Part shown: piece after piece, positions 22,342-31,498 of the stretch
How the letters are laid out: each line of letters starts with the position of its first letter
How positions within the stretch are numbered: the first letter of the stretch is position 1
From: an uncultured Bacteroidales bacterium
GTDB taxonomy: Bacteria; Bacteroidota; Bacteroidia; Bacteroidales; WCHB1-69
Length of the DNA: 64,000 nt
Direction: 5' to 3'
Assembly: GCA_946186495.1 (NCBI GenBank)
Contig: CAMHNQ010000005.1
Location: 1 to 64,000, forward strand
Made by a program: the position numbers and the translations under genes
Notes under the pieces: generated by a model
Databases searched by the model: none
Seen by the model: the letters and a program-made list of their open reading frames with translations, nothing else
What the model was told of the DNA's origin: nothing

Positions 22342-22369
22342 GCATTATGAATTATGAATTATGAATTAC
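22342..22369. repeat. heptamer array (GAATTAT)4
   Basis: Four 7-bp units, GCATTAT, GAATTAT, GAATTAT, GAATTAC, overlapping the stop codon of the permease gene at 22359. Confidence 0.8.
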
Positions 22370-25073
22370 GCACCGTGTCCACCGGCTCAAACCGCAACGA
22401 CAGCGCCGACTGCACCGTGACGACCAACACCGTGAGCGCCAACAGGATAACGTACGCGAGGAGGAAGATCCAGACGGCGATGGGGGCGTGGGCGACGAAC
22501 AGCTTCAGCCACTGGCGGAGCAGCAAGATACTGACGGGCACGGAGAGCAGGAAGGCGACGGTGCAGAGGAGGGCGTACTTGCCGTTGGCGCGGGCGAGCA
22601 GCTGTCCCGTGGAGGAGCCGAAGATCTGCCGCAAGCCCAGCTCGGGACGGCGGTAGGTCATCTCCAACAGCAACATCCCCGCCACGCCCGTCAGCGCGAG
22701 CAGCACCGCGATGCCGCAGAGGATGAACATCCCCTTCGAGAGGCCGGCCTCCTTGGCGTAGCATTCCTCCAAGCTTTGTTCCAATGTACTGATTTTCAAC
22801 TCGTCATCATCCCCGAAATCGTGAGCTGTTCTACGGATACCTTGCACTATGGCGGCCGTGTCAGCACCCTCGTTGTACTTCACGAAGAAGTGTCCTGTCA
22901 TCATCCCAAGCTCACCGGCAAGCTCCAGCGCCATCGGCTGGATGCTGTCGTAAAGCGGTCGGAAGTGGAAGTCGTACGCGAAGCCCACAATCTGCGTCTT
23001 CATCATGCCGTCGGAGAAGTTGTAATACCAGTTCAACTGCAGATGATACTGTTCCTGCGCTTTCCGGTTGAAAATCACATAACGCATTGTATCAGCCGCA
23101 TTGCACTTCTCGAACGGGGTTCCGTCGGCCATCTTGATGCCGAAAAAGTTCAGGAAATTCGGTGCCACGCTCATCACGTTGAAGATCGCATTCGTGGCGG
23201 AATCGCCCTCGGCCGTCCACATCGTGCGCCCGAATATGGAATAGCCCTGACGGAGAATGTTATGCGAAGCAAACGTCACGTCGTTTACGCCGGGTAGCTT
23301 TTTCAGCGCAGCAACAAATTCGTCTGTCTTTTGGAAGTTGATATCCGCGCTGTAATTCAGGATATTGTGCGTTTGGAAACCCATGTCATACGTCTTGAGG
23401 TAACGGTTTTGGACAGCGACATACAGCGTACAGGTCAGGATGACAGAGGCGAGGAAGAATTGCAACCCGATGAAGAGTGTGCGCAGACGGCGGCCCGTCT
23501 TAGAGTAACCATAGTTGCCCTTCAGCGCGACATCCGGGGAGACAACGGTGACCATGCGGGCGGGGTAGATGGAAACGACAACGCCGACAACAATGGACAA
23601 CAATAAGGTGGTCAGGATGATAGGAACATTGCCGGACAAGGTGACGGGGGCAGTCAGCATGGGGATTTCCGGCAGGCGGGTGCAGAGCAGGAAGACGAGG
23701 AAGGCGATGAGGAAGGCCACGAGCGCGAGCATGACATAGCCCTTCGCCATCGACCACCATATTCTGCCGTCCGACTCACCAAGCACCTTGCGGGTGTTCA
23801 CGCGGCGCATACGCAGGGGTGCCTCCGCGATGGCGAAGTTGGCGAAGTTGAGGAACGCGATGATGAGCACCGCCCAGGCGATGCCGGCCAGACAGTTGGT
23901 TACGAAACGGCTCACGGTTCCATGATCGGATTCTACATCCGTTTCGAAACGGATATCTTTGGCCGCCACTAAGCGTACCACCGGTGCACCGGTCCGTGCC
24001 TGCGCCTTCTGATACCACTCGTAATTATTAGTGATCCGTTCCGCCAATGTCTCCTCCGACGTGCCCGGTTTCAGCTTCACATAGAAACACCCCATCTGAT
24101 CCGGTTTTTCCATCTTGGCCTTCACAATCACCGGCACTTGGTCTGTCGAATCCATGGAAGCTCTGAGTCTCAGCATCTTCGTATGCCTATGCCCGGCTTT
24201 TGTTCTCATGTTTATGTTTGACCCGGCTGTGAGGGAGGTTCCCGCCTCTTTCTCGGTTTCGTCGTAAAGATGCAGCCTCGTAAACAGCGTGTCGGATTCC
24301 ATTCGAGTGCCGAAAACCCAATAATCGAACGGTTCCGACCATGGCCAATGCGCATTGAGGGAGTCCCTGTTGACACTGACAATCTCGTAATTCAGGCGAG
24401 GCGGATCGAAGAAAATCACGGGATTCCCGATAGAGTTGTTTTCGGGCAGGTCCTGATATACCGCCACCACCCGATACCGCAGAAGAGTGTCTTCTTCGGG
24501 CTCCAAAACTTTTTTGTCGCGATATTCCATCTCAAGATAGTCGCCAACGGCATTCCCTTTTGGGAAAAGTTTGTCGGCCAACGATTTCGGCAGAACGGCC
24601 TTGTGGTCCGTATCCAAATGGGCAAAGTCGCCCGCCACGCACTCAAATCCGAAAAACGCGAAGAAGTCCGTGTCGTAGATTCGGATGAAAGCGACATCGG
24701 AAATGTCTTTCGCCGGATTGTGCAGCATATAGAAATCGTAACCGTACAGGTTGTGGAACGAGGTTAACGCCTCCACCTCTTCCTGACTGTTGAGGAATGC
24801 GGCAAGATTACGTTGGGTAACGTAGTCGGAGAATCCTTGTCCGACATCGTTCTCCTCCACGCGGTACATCCGTTCGGAGTCCGCGAGGCAGCGGTTGTAG
24901 CGGCGGTCGTAGCGGACCTGCGTCTGGAGGATCATAAAGGCGGCCAGGGCAACGGCGAGGCCGAGGATGTTGAGGATTTTCGGGGTCCCGCCCCACACTG
25001 CGCTGCGCTTGTGTGGGGTTATTTGCGCTTCGCGCGTCTTGCCCCTCCGGGGCTGCTCAAGGAAAGTATTCAT
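22359..25073 (-). CDS. FtsX/MacB-type ABC transporter permease (second)
   Basis: 904 residues. The family plan of large Bacteroidetes permeases is clear: an N-terminal helix (ILNILGLAVALAAFMIL), a periplasmic MacB_PCD region, helices near 390-480 (FLNFANFAIAEAPLRMRRVNTRKVLGES), a second periplasmic region, and three C-terminal helices with YRRPELGLRQIFGSS. Probably an inner-membrane mechanotransmission or efflux transporter with the ATPase at 27785. Odd: the native start (MKT, as in the sister gene) is replaced by the dispersed hairpin repeat, and the frame starts at 25073 with 29 codons derived from the repeat. No adaptor or TolC gene is nearby. Confidence 0.85.
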   Translation of the reverse strand: MNTFLEQPRRGKTREAQITPHKRSAVWGGTPKILNILGLAVALAAFMILQTQVRYDRRYNRCLADSERMYRVEENDVGQGFSDYVTQRNLAAFLNSQEEVEALTSFHNLYGYDFYMLHNPAKDISDVAFIRIYDTDFFAFFGFECVAGDFAHLDTDHKAVLPKSLADKLFPKGNAVGDYLEMEYRDKKVLEPEEDTLLRYRVVAVYQDLPENNSIGNPVIFFDPPRLNYEIVSVNRDSLNAHWPWSEPFDYWVFGTRMESDTLFTRLHLYDETEKEAGTSLTAGSNINMRTKAGHRHTKMLRLRASMDSTDQVPVIVKAKMEKPDQMGCFYVKLKPGTSEETLAERITNNYEWYQKAQARTGAPVVRLVAAKDIRFETDVESDHGTVSRFVTNCLAGIAWAVLIIAFLNFANFAIAEAPLRMRRVNTRKVLGESDGRIWWSMAKGYVMLALVAFLIAFLVFLLCTRLPEIPMLTAPVTLSGNVPIILTTLLLSIVVGVVVSIYPARMVTVVSPDVALKGNYGYSKTGRRLRTLFIGLQFFLASVILTCTLYVAVQNRYLKTYDMGFQTHNILNYSADINFQKTDEFVAALKKLPGVNDVTFASHNILRQGYSIFGRTMWTAEGDSATNAIFNVMSVAPNFLNFFGIKMADGTPFEKCNAADTMRYVIFNRKAQEQYHLQLNWYYNFSDGMMKTQIVGFAYDFHFRPLYDSIQPMALELAGELGMMTGHFFVKYNEGADTAAIVQGIRRTAHDFGDDDELKISTLEQSLEECYAKEAGLSKGMFILCGIAVLLALTGVAGMLLLEMTYRRPELGLRQIFGSSTGQLLARANGKYALLCTVAFLLSVPVSILLLRQWLKLFVAHAPIAVWIFLLAYVILLALTVLVVTVQSALSLRFEPVDTVRNS
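24987..25066. repeat. dispersed multi-hairpin element, copy 1
   Basis: Three hairpin modules in a row: CCCCACAC/GTGTGGGG (24991-25018), GCGCTTCGCGC, and GCCCC-TCC-GGGGC within CTTGCCCCTCC...CAAGG (25038-25062). Almost identical to 30086-30157. It sits at the 5' end of the second permease gene and is part of its open frame. Confidence 0.9.
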
Positions 25074-25111
25074 AATATTGTTTTTTTTTTCGCAATAGTA
25101 TTATACATTTA

Positions 25112-27634
25112 TCATTGTATCTCCTCCAACGGATCGCTGCGGAGCACGTGAAGGGTCTGCCACGCGGTGATGGCCAGTGCGAGAAGGGTAATGGTGAGAA
25201 AGACGACGATGAAGACCCAGACGGGGATGCCGCTCTTGAAGGCGAAGTGCTGCTGCCATTTGTGGAAGAGCTCGACGGCCAACGGGGCGGCACAGACAAA
25301 GCAAAACACGCAAATAATGAGTTGGTTTCGGAGCATCTTCCAGAGCTGGTTTCCGATGGAGGCGCCATAGACGCGGCGCAAAGCCAGCTCGCGGCGACGA
25401 TACACGCAGTCCAACATCACCATGCCGAACAGCCCGGTGAGCGTGACGAACAAGGTGACCAGCCCGAACAACGCCATCAGTTTGGCGAAGTCGTCCTCTT
25501 TCTGGTATTCTTTGTCGATGACATCCTTCAGCGAGGTGAACGGGCTCAGATGTCCCCAACGGGCACAAACGGTGTTCATCTGGCTTATCAAAGACGTATC
25601 CAAATCTTGTTTATTAGCGTCTTTCAATTTGATATAAATATATGGACAATCCCATACAAGCTCGGAATTGCCTTTCGCGAGATAGATGCACGGGGCAATC
25701 TCGTCGATGAGCGGCATGTTGTGGAAATCTTGCACAACACCGATGACCCCCGCTTTCGTTCTGTTTGAGTCTGTATCCCACTGCTTCGTCAATTTCAGCG
25801 CTGCTTCATTGATGATTCTGCCCGTACGGGATTTTACACTATCTTCTTCAAAGTCCTTGCCTTCCACCATTTTGATGCCAAAAAACCGGAAGAAATTGGC
25901 TGAGACGGTGCGATCGTGGATTGTTATCCTTTCATCCCCGATTTGAAGTCCCAAAGTACCATACATATTTCCAAATCCGAGCACAGGAGTCTCCGCCCAA
26001 GTGACGTCTGCAATCGTCCCCAACTTTCTCCATTCACCCTTCAAGGAGTCCAAATTTTTACACTGAAAATCCTCTTTATACTTCAGATATCCGTCAGAAG
26101 TCGGCAGATTTGGTTTCTGAAGTTGAGCCACATAGATATTCTCCGTTTCAAAGCCCACATCGGCGGTTTTCATCCGATGGTTCTGCACAAAAACCAATGT
26201 CATGAAGAGGATGATGGCGAACGATGCGTAGAACTGCACCACAGAAGCCGGGGTGGTCTGCATGCGAAGCAGCACTTTGCGCCACTTGCCGTATTTCTGC
26301 GGGGTGGCGAGCTGACTCTTCAACGCCGAATCGATGTTGGTGGCGGCGGTAGTGTAGAAGACCGGATAGAGCGAGGCGACCACGGCCACCAAAAGGGTGA
26401 CGGCAGCGGAAAGCCATACCACCGGCATGTTGTCCGCCAGCTTCAGACTGATGGTCACGAACGGAATCGCCTTCGTGCGGGCGCACACCTCCACGATGAC
26501 CAACGCGAAGAGGAAAGCGATAACGGCGGAGAGGAGGAACCGCCCGAACATCTCCCACCTCAACTGCGCGTTGGAGCAACCCTCGATCTTGCGGATGTTC
26601 GTCTTGCGCAGGAACATCGGCACGGTGGCCACCGCGTAGTTGGTGAAGTTCAGGAAGGCGAGCAGCAACAGCACGATGCCGAATATGCTCAACGCTTTGG
26701 ACATCGTTGTAAACTGCTTGGCCTCAAAATTCCAGAAATTGTTGGGTGAATAATAATCATCGTGCAAAGAAGACAATCTTACATCGTCGATTTTATTCGG
26801 CGCATCTTTATACTTTAAATCATATTCCGCTTGACTTAAAGCCTCGTCGCCCGTGGTGTCAACATTGTCCAAAAAATTGTGATATGCCGTTTGATAGCAA
26901 TTCAACATCTTGTTTTTCAAGATATTAACCATGGTTGTATCCTTCACTTTCACATAGACGTCTCCAGCGAGTTTGCCAGGAGGATAATGTCGCACCACAT
27001 CATAGTCGTACAGGGAACTGTTCTGTGGCAGATCCTTGAAAACGGCAATAACGGTAAGCGTATCGAGCGAAGGACAGGGGACAGAATGGCAGGACTCTTT
27101 CTCAGAACTCAAAACAATCCGCTGCCCAACGGCACTTCCATGAGGAAACAGAATCTTTGCTAATCGACTGGAAATCACCGCATTTCTAAAGTCAGTAAAT
27201 TTCTCCAAACTTCCCTCTTTAATGTCTATGCCGAAGAAGGGGAAGTAGGACGGTATGGTCATCTGTATTTTCGAAATCGTGTCGAACGAGGTACCGTTTT
27301 CCGCTGCCACCCGTTTCCAGCCTCCACCGTAACCGCTCATGATGCAAGCCTCCGCCATCTCTTCGAAGGGCAGCACGGAAGGCTGTGTCTTGGCAGGATC
27401 ATCCAGAGAGACTCCCGTAAGCATCTTAAAGTCTGTATTGGTAGCCATCAAAGACAACTCTTGAGTTCCGTTACTGAATTCATGGAAGCTCATGAGCCAC
27501 ACCGAGTAGATGCGGTCCGCACCGGGGTACGACTTGTCGTACCGGAGGTCATAGTATCTTACCATCGCCACCACCATGAAGGCGGCGATGGCCACGGCGA
27601 GGCCGAGGATGTTGAGGATTTTCGGGGTTTTCAT
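25112..27634 (-). CDS. FtsX/MacB-type ABC transporter permease (first)
   Basis: 840 residues from MKTPKILNILGLAVAIAAFMVVAMVRYY; the open frame reaches 27685, but this Met begins the conserved first helix. Middle helices include FGIVLLLLAFLNFTNYAVATVPMFLRKTNIRKIEGCS and the C-terminus has VTLTGLFGMVMLDCVYRRRELALRRVYGAS. The two large periplasmic regions are MacB_PCD-like. It forms a heterodimer candidate with the 22359 permease, to which it is distantly related. The stop is 38 bp before the downstream start. Acts in the inner membrane with the 27785 ATPase. Confidence 0.9.
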   Translation of the reverse strand: MKTPKILNILGLAVAIAAFMVVAMVRYYDLRYDKSYPGADRIYSVWLMSFHEFSNGTQELSLMATNTDFKMLTGVSLDDPAKTQPSVLPFEEMAEACIMSGYGGGWKRVAAENGTSFDTISKIQMTIPSYFPFFGIDIKEGSLEKFTDFRNAVISSRLAKILFPHGSAVGQRIVLSSEKESCHSVPCPSLDTLTVIAVFKDLPQNSSLYDYDVVRHYPPGKLAGDVYVKVKDTTMVNILKNKMLNCYQTAYHNFLDNVDTTGDEALSQAEYDLKYKDAPNKIDDVRLSSLHDDYYSPNNFWNFEAKQFTTMSKALSIFGIVLLLLAFLNFTNYAVATVPMFLRKTNIRKIEGCSNAQLRWEMFGRFLLSAVIAFLFALVIVEVCARTKAIPFVTISLKLADNMPVVWLSAAVTLLVAVVASLYPVFYTTAATNIDSALKSQLATPQKYGKWRKVLLRMQTTPASVVQFYASFAIILFMTLVFVQNHRMKTADVGFETENIYVAQLQKPNLPTSDGYLKYKEDFQCKNLDSLKGEWRKLGTIADVTWAETPVLGFGNMYGTLGLQIGDERITIHDRTVSANFFRFFGIKMVEGKDFEEDSVKSRTGRIINEAALKLTKQWDTDSNRTKAGVIGVVQDFHNMPLIDEIAPCIYLAKGNSELVWDCPYIYIKLKDANKQDLDTSLISQMNTVCARWGHLSPFTSLKDVIDKEYQKEDDFAKLMALFGLVTLFVTLTGLFGMVMLDCVYRRRELALRRVYGASIGNQLWKMLRNQLIICVFCFVCAAPLAVELFHKWQQHFAFKSGIPVWVFIVVFLTITLLALAITAWQTLHVLRSDPLEEIQ

Positions 27635-27664
27635 ATCTATTTGGGTTTTGGGTTTCTTGTGTGT

Positions 27665-27750
27665 CCCAGGGCTCACTTCGTTCACCCTGGGTTGGCATAC
27701 TTCGGGCTTGCAGCCCTACCGAGCTCTTGCCCCTCCGGGGCTGCTCAAGG
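27665..27750. repeat. dispersed multi-hairpin element, copy 2
   Basis: Contains CCCAGG...CCCTGGG (27665-27692), GGGCT-TGC-AGCCC (27704-27716) and the CTTGCCCCTCC...CAAGG module (27726-27750) preceded by TACCGAGCT. It lies between the ATPase stop and the first permease start. Confidence 0.85.
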
Positions 27751-27784
27751 ATGTAGTTTCAACATATGGGGCTCTTTCGTACCA

Positions 27785-28450
27785 TCATTCATCATTGACC
27801 GTCCCGTCGAGGAGATGGACGATGCGGTGGGCGAAGCCGGCATCGTGGGCGTTGTGGGTGACCATGACGATGGTGGTGCCGGCGGCGTTGAGGTCGCAGA
27901 GCAGGTGCATGACGTCGAGGCCGTTGTGGCTGTCGAGGTTGCCAGTGGGCTCGTCGCAGAGAATGAGCTTCGGGGTGGAAACGACCGCCCGGGCCACGGC
28001 GACGCGTTGCTGCTGCCCGCCCGAAAGTTGCTGCGGGTAGTGGCTCGCCCGGTGGATCATATTCATACGCTCCAAGGCCTCGTTGACCTTCGCCCGACGC
28101 TCCGACTTACCGAGACCAAGGTAGCGCAACGGCAGCTCCACGTTCTCGAAGACCGTCATGTCGTCGATGAGGTTGAAGCTCTGGAACACGAAGCCGATGA
28201 CGCCGCGCCGCAGCTTCAGACGGTCGCGCTCGCGCAGGCCGCTCACGTCGCGGCCGTCGAGGAAATAGCGGCCCGAGTCAGGCGTGTTGAGGAGGCCGAG
28301 GATGTTGAGCAAGGTCGTCTTGCCGCAACCGGAAGGGCCCATGATGGCTATGAACTCGCCCTTCCGGACCTCCAAATTCACTTGCTGTAACGCTTTCGTC
28401 TCCACCGTCTCGGTGCGAAAGCTTTTGCTGACGTTCTCTAATCGTATCAT
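27785..28450 (-). CDS. ABC transporter ATP-binding protein (LolD/MacB-type)
   Basis: 221 residues from MIRLENVSKSF; the frame begins nine codons upstream, but this Met starts the conserved first strand. All ATPase motifs are intact: Walker A GPSGCGKTT at 38-46, the signature LSGGQQQR, Walker B LILCDEPTGNLDS, and the switch His in VMVTHN. The GNLDS ending of Walker B is typical of the LolD/MacB/FtsE group that drives FtsX-fold permeases. It is first in the ABC operon and is preceded by a sigma-54-like promoter and the 27-bp upstream motif. Confidence 0.92.
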   Translation of the reverse strand: MIRLENVSKSFRTETVETKALQQVNLEVRKGEFIAIMGPSGCGKTTLLNILGLLNTPDSGRYFLDGRDVSGLRERDRLKLRRGVIGFVFQSFNLIDDMTVFENVELPLRYLGLGKSERRAKVNEALERMNMIHRASHYPQQLSGGQQQRVAVARAVVSTPKLILCDEPTGNLDSHNGLDVMHLLCDLNAAGTTIVMVTHNAHDAGFAHRIVHLLDGTVNDE

Positions 28451-28466
28451 TGTTTTGTTGTTTCGT

Positions 28467-28535
28467 TCTAATATCATCGTATCATCACATCATCGTATCA
28501 TCACATCATCGCATCATCGCATCATCGTTTCATCT
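28467..28535. repeat. 8-bp tandem repeat (RCATCATC)n in the ABC leader
   Basis: Eight or so copies of TATCATCG/CATCATCA/CATCATCG in 8-bp phase between the sigma-54-like promoter and the ATPase start. The same theme occurs at 19286-19322. Confidence 0.85.
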
Positions 28536-28550
28536 CCCCCATCCGTACCC

Positions 28551-28588
28551 CTACCGAGCTCTTGCCCCTCCGGGGCTGCTCAAGGTAG
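28551..28588. repeat. dispersed hairpin element, copy 3
   Basis: TACCGAGCT followed by the CTTGCCCCTCC...CAAGG module (28561-28585), identical in the core to copies 1 and 2. In the leader of the ABC operon, just downstream of the sigma-54-like promoter. Confidence 0.9.
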
Positions 28589-28598
28589 GAGTTTAATT

Positions 28599-28613
28599 CC
28601 CAAAACCATGCCA
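28599..28613 (-). promoter_or_regulatory. sigma-54-like promoter of the ABC operon
   Basis: TGGCAT-GGTTT-TGGG against the consensus TGGCAC-N5-TTGC: the -24 GG is present with correct spacing, but -12 is GG rather than GC. It aligns base for base over most of its length with the consensus site at 31756. The upstream motif at 28681 lies 68 bp away. Function is inferred. Confidence 0.6.
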
Positions 28614-28680
28614 AAACACAAAAACAACTGATTCTCAAGCAGCTACATATATAATCACATTCAAAAAGCGTCAATTTTTG

Positions 28681-28707
28681 GGACAACGGTGTGTGAAAAA
28701 TAGACAA
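28681..28707 (-). promoter_or_regulatory. 27-bp two-part upstream motif (copy 2), candidate activator site
   Basis: On the minus strand, TTGTC-T-ATTTTT, a 9-nt middle containing ACA, then TTGTCC; the two TTGTC half sites are 21 bp apart. 21 of 27 positions equal the copy at 31835. It stands 68 bp upstream of the sigma-54-like promoter. Confidence 0.7.
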
Positions 28708-28773
28708 TTTTATGCAACAGGACTGTAGGTATCAACACCTCTCTACTTTTTTAAATACATTGAAAATCTCAAC

Positions 28774-29994
28774 CTACCCGCCGAAGGTCATCACGAACGT
28801 GGTGTGCGGGCGCGACCGCAATGTGAGAGTGCCGCCTGAAAGCCGCATAATTTGCCGGGAGACGCTCAACCCGATGCCGGTCCCCTTCTCCTTGGTGGTG
28901 AAAAACGGGATGAAAATGCGCTCCTCGACTTCCGGCGAAATCGGGCTGCCGCTGTCGCCGACCTCCACGACCACATCTTCCCTTTCGTTGAGGAAAGCCC
29001 GCACCTCCACCCAGCCGTCGTTCCCCTGCCCTATCGCTTCGACAGCGTTTTTCAGCAGGTTGTTGAGCACCCGAGCGACAAGGTTCTCGTCGGCGTGCAA
29101 AAGCATGTCGCCAGGCTCCACCGACCAGCGGAAGTCGATGCGGGCGTTCTCCGGCACGGACTGCACCAGCTGCACGGTGCGCTCCACCAATTCCTGCACG
29201 TAAAACAGCGTCGGTGCGGGTGTCGGGATGTGCGTGAACTGCCGGTACGACTCCACAAACCCCTCGATGCCCTTGCCCGTGGAATGAATGACATCCAACC
29301 CCTTGTAAAGCTCGGAATCTTTTTCGTGTACTAACTCGCATAGACTTTCACTCAACGAGGTGATCGGGCTTATGGAGTTCATGATCTCGTGGGTGAGCAC
29401 GCGGGTGAGCGAAATCCATGAATCTATCTCTTTGTTGTCCAATTCGTTGTGTATGTCATTGACTACCATGATGCGGATGTTGCGGTTACGGATGTGGCTT
29501 TGTGAGATCCGGATCGAGAGCTGCCGGGTGCTGTCACCATCGTGGAGGGTGAGCGTTCGGACATCTCCTGCCGCCGACAGTAACAGCATGTCTGCCAGTC
29601 CGTTGCTAACACGATCAAGCTGGCGGATGTGGGTCAGCACGGGAAGCCCGAAGAGCGTTGCGGCCGCCTGGTTTGTCTGCGTCACGAATCCCTGCTCGTC
29701 ATACGCCACGATGCCGGTGCACACGTTTTCGAGTATCTGGGCGTAGTAGCGTTCTTTGTCAACGGTCTCCTGGCGGGTGCGGCTGAGCATGTCGCGGATG
29801 CGATTCAGCGATGCGGCCAGGACCCGGTCTCCGCGCCGTCGGTCCTGCTCGGGGAACGTGAAGCTGAAGTCGCCGCCCGCCACCGCCTCCGACAGGAACT
29901 TGATACGGTTGTTGATCCGCCGGTTCCGCCGAATGAGGAGCCATACAGTGACGGCCCACGCGATTGTTATTCCTATTATGATTATCGTCGTCAT
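28774..29994 (-). CDS. sensor histidine kinase (NtrY/NtrB-like)
   Basis: 406 residues. One membrane helix (about 4-21) followed directly by a basic stretch, so there is almost no periplasmic sensor. A HAMP-like coil and a PAS domain (about 85-190, ILENVCTGIVAYDEQGFVTQTNQAAATLFG) follow. The phospho-acceptor His202 is in LTHEIMNSISP. The ATPase domain has the N box NLLKNAVEA, the G1 box VGDSGSPISP, IPFFTTKEKGTGIGLSVSRQIM and a final strand. It is the partner of the regulator at 30167, separated from it by hairpin repeat copy 4. It probably senses a membrane or cytoplasmic state, since no extracellular domain exists. Confidence 0.92.
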   Translation of the reverse strand: MTTIIIIGITIAWAVTVWLLIRRNRRINNRIKFLSEAVAGGDFSFTFPEQDRRRGDRVLAASLNRIRDMLSRTRQETVDKERYYAQILENVCTGIVAYDEQGFVTQTNQAAATLFGLPVLTHIRQLDRVSNGLADMLLLSAAGDVRTLTLHDGDSTRQLSIRISQSHIRNRNIRIMVVNDIHNELDNKEIDSWISLTRVLTHEIMNSISPITSLSESLCELVHEKDSELYKGLDVIHSTGKGIEGFVESYRQFTHIPTPAPTLFYVQELVERTVQLVQSVPENARIDFRWSVEPGDMLLHADENLVARVLNNLLKNAVEAIGQGNDGWVEVRAFLNEREDVVVEVGDSGSPISPEVEERIFIPFFTTKEKGTGIGLSVSRQIMRLSGGTLTLRSRPHTTFVMTFGG

Positions 29995-30021
29995 CTTATC
30001 ATCACATTATCCCCCACATTC

Positions 30022-30160
30022 GTATCCCTACCGAGCCCTTGCCTCTCCGAGGCAGAGCGCACTGCGCTGCGGCTTGTGTGACAGACCCCACACTGCGCTG
30101 CGCTTGTGTGGGGTTATTTGCGCTTCGCGCGTCTTGCCCCTCCGGGGCTGCTTAAGGAAG
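30022..30160. repeat. dispersed multi-hairpin element, copy 4
   Basis: A degenerate TACCGAGC-CTTGCCTCTCCGAGGC module (30029-30053) is followed by the full three-hairpin block (30086-30157) almost identical to copy 1. It fills the junction between the regulator stop and the kinase start. Confidence 0.9.
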
Positions 30161-30166
30161 ATATTT

Positions 30167-31498
30167 TCATATATTGTACTTTTTCATCTTGTTATAGAGA
30201 GTCTGGCGGGTGATGCCGAGGGTGGCGGCCACGGTGGTGAGGTTGCCCCCGCACTTGGCGATGCACTTGCGGATCATTTCGGCTTCCATCCCTTCCAATG
30301 TGGTGATTTCCGGCACGTTGTCTTTCGTCATCGGGGACCTAAGCTTGAAATCTTCGGCCTGTAGCTCAGAACCGTCGCAGACGATGACGGCATGTTCCAC
30401 GGCATGTTCCAACTCGCGGATGTTGCCGTACCACGGATACTCGACCAGCTTGCGGGCGGCCCCGGAGCTTAGCCTGAGGGTGGGTTTGCGGTACTTTTCC
30501 GCAAAGATGGTCAGAAAACGTTCCGCGAAGGGCACGATGTCTTCCCTGCGATCACGCAGGGGTGGAATCACCAGGTGGATGGTGTTGACGCGATAGTAGA
30601 GATCCTCACGGAACTCGCCGCTCACCACCTTCTCGTCGAGCTTCCGGTTGGTGGCGCAAATGAGCCGGAAATCAACGGGATGGACTTTGTTGCTGCCCAC
30701 CCGCGTGATCGTGCGCTGCTGGATGACCGTCAACAGCTTGGCTTGCTGCGGGAAAGCGAGGTTGCCGATCTCATCGAGGAAGAGAGTACCGCCGTCAGCC
30801 TCCTCGATTTTGCCGGCACGGTCGGTTTTCGCGTCTGTGAAAGCCCCCTTCACGTGCCCGAACAGCTCGCTCTCGAAGAGAGTTTCCGTGAGTGCGCCCA
30901 AATCCACCGTCACAAAGGGTTTGTCGTTGCGCGTGGAGAGGCGATGTATCTCTTTGGACAACAACGTCTTACCCGTACCATTCTCGCCGGTGACGAGGAT
31001 GGCGGCATCCGTGGGGGCGATTTTCTCCACCATCAGTCGCAGTTCCCGCATCGCCGGGCTGTCACTCCAGAACAGGGCGCTCTCGCGCTGCGGTTCCCGG
31101 TTCGCGCTGCCCTTTTCGGTTGCGCAGGCGCGGGTGAGGGCGGCGATGAGGCGGTCGTTGTCCCACGGCTTGACCACGAAGTCGGCGGCGCCCTCTTTCA
31201 TGCCCGCTACGGCCAACTCGATGTCGGCGTAGGCGGTGAAGAGCACCACGGGCAGCTTCGGATGGCGCCCCTTGATCTCGCGAAGCCAGAAAAGGCCCTC
31301 GTTGCCGGTGTTGAGGCCGGCGGAGAAGTTCATGTCGAGCAGCACGACGGCAGGTCGGCACTGTTCGATTTGCCGCAGCATGGTGACGGGCGACGGCAGC
31401 GCGACCACCTGCCGGAACACACGCTCCAGCAGCAGCTTCACCGCCGCCAGCACGTTCCGGTTGTCATCCACCACGATTATTGTTCCAAGTTTGCTCAT
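30167..31498 (-). CDS. sigma-54-dependent response regulator (NtrC family)
   Basis: 443 residues from MSKLGTIIVVDDN. Receiver domain 1-120 with the acidic pair at 11-12, phospho-acceptor Asp55 (VVLLDMN), Thr in LFTAYAD and Lys110. AAA+ domain: Walker A GENGTGKT at 171-178, the sigma-54-contact loop GAFTDA at 218-223, Walker B GGTLFLDEIG. The C-terminal Fis-type helix-turn-helix is GNLTTVAATLGITRQTLYNKMKKY. It activates sigma-54 polymerase after phosphorylation by the neighbouring kinase. Its own promoter is a consensus sigma-54 site with an upstream motif, so it is probably autoregulated and also drives the ABC operon. Confidence 0.95.
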   Translation of the reverse strand: MSKLGTIIVVDDNRNVLAAVKLLLERVFRQVVALPSPVTMLRQIEQCRPAVVLLDMNFSAGLNTGNEGLFWLREIKGRHPKLPVVLFTAYADIELAVAGMKEGAADFVVKPWDNDRLIAALTRACATEKGSANREPQRESALFWSDSPAMRELRLMVEKIAPTDAAILVTGENGTGKTLLSKEIHRLSTRNDKPFVTVDLGALTETLFESELFGHVKGAFTDAKTDRAGKIEEADGGTLFLDEIGNLAFPQQAKLLTVIQQRTITRVGSNKVHPVDFRLICATNRKLDEKVVSGEFREDLYYRVNTIHLVIPPLRDRREDIVPFAERFLTIFAEKYRKPTLRLSSGAARKLVEYPWYGNIRELEHAVEHAVIVCDGSELQAEDFKLRSPMTKDNVPEITTLEGMEAEMIRKCIAKCGGNLTTVAATLGITRQTLYNKMKKYNI

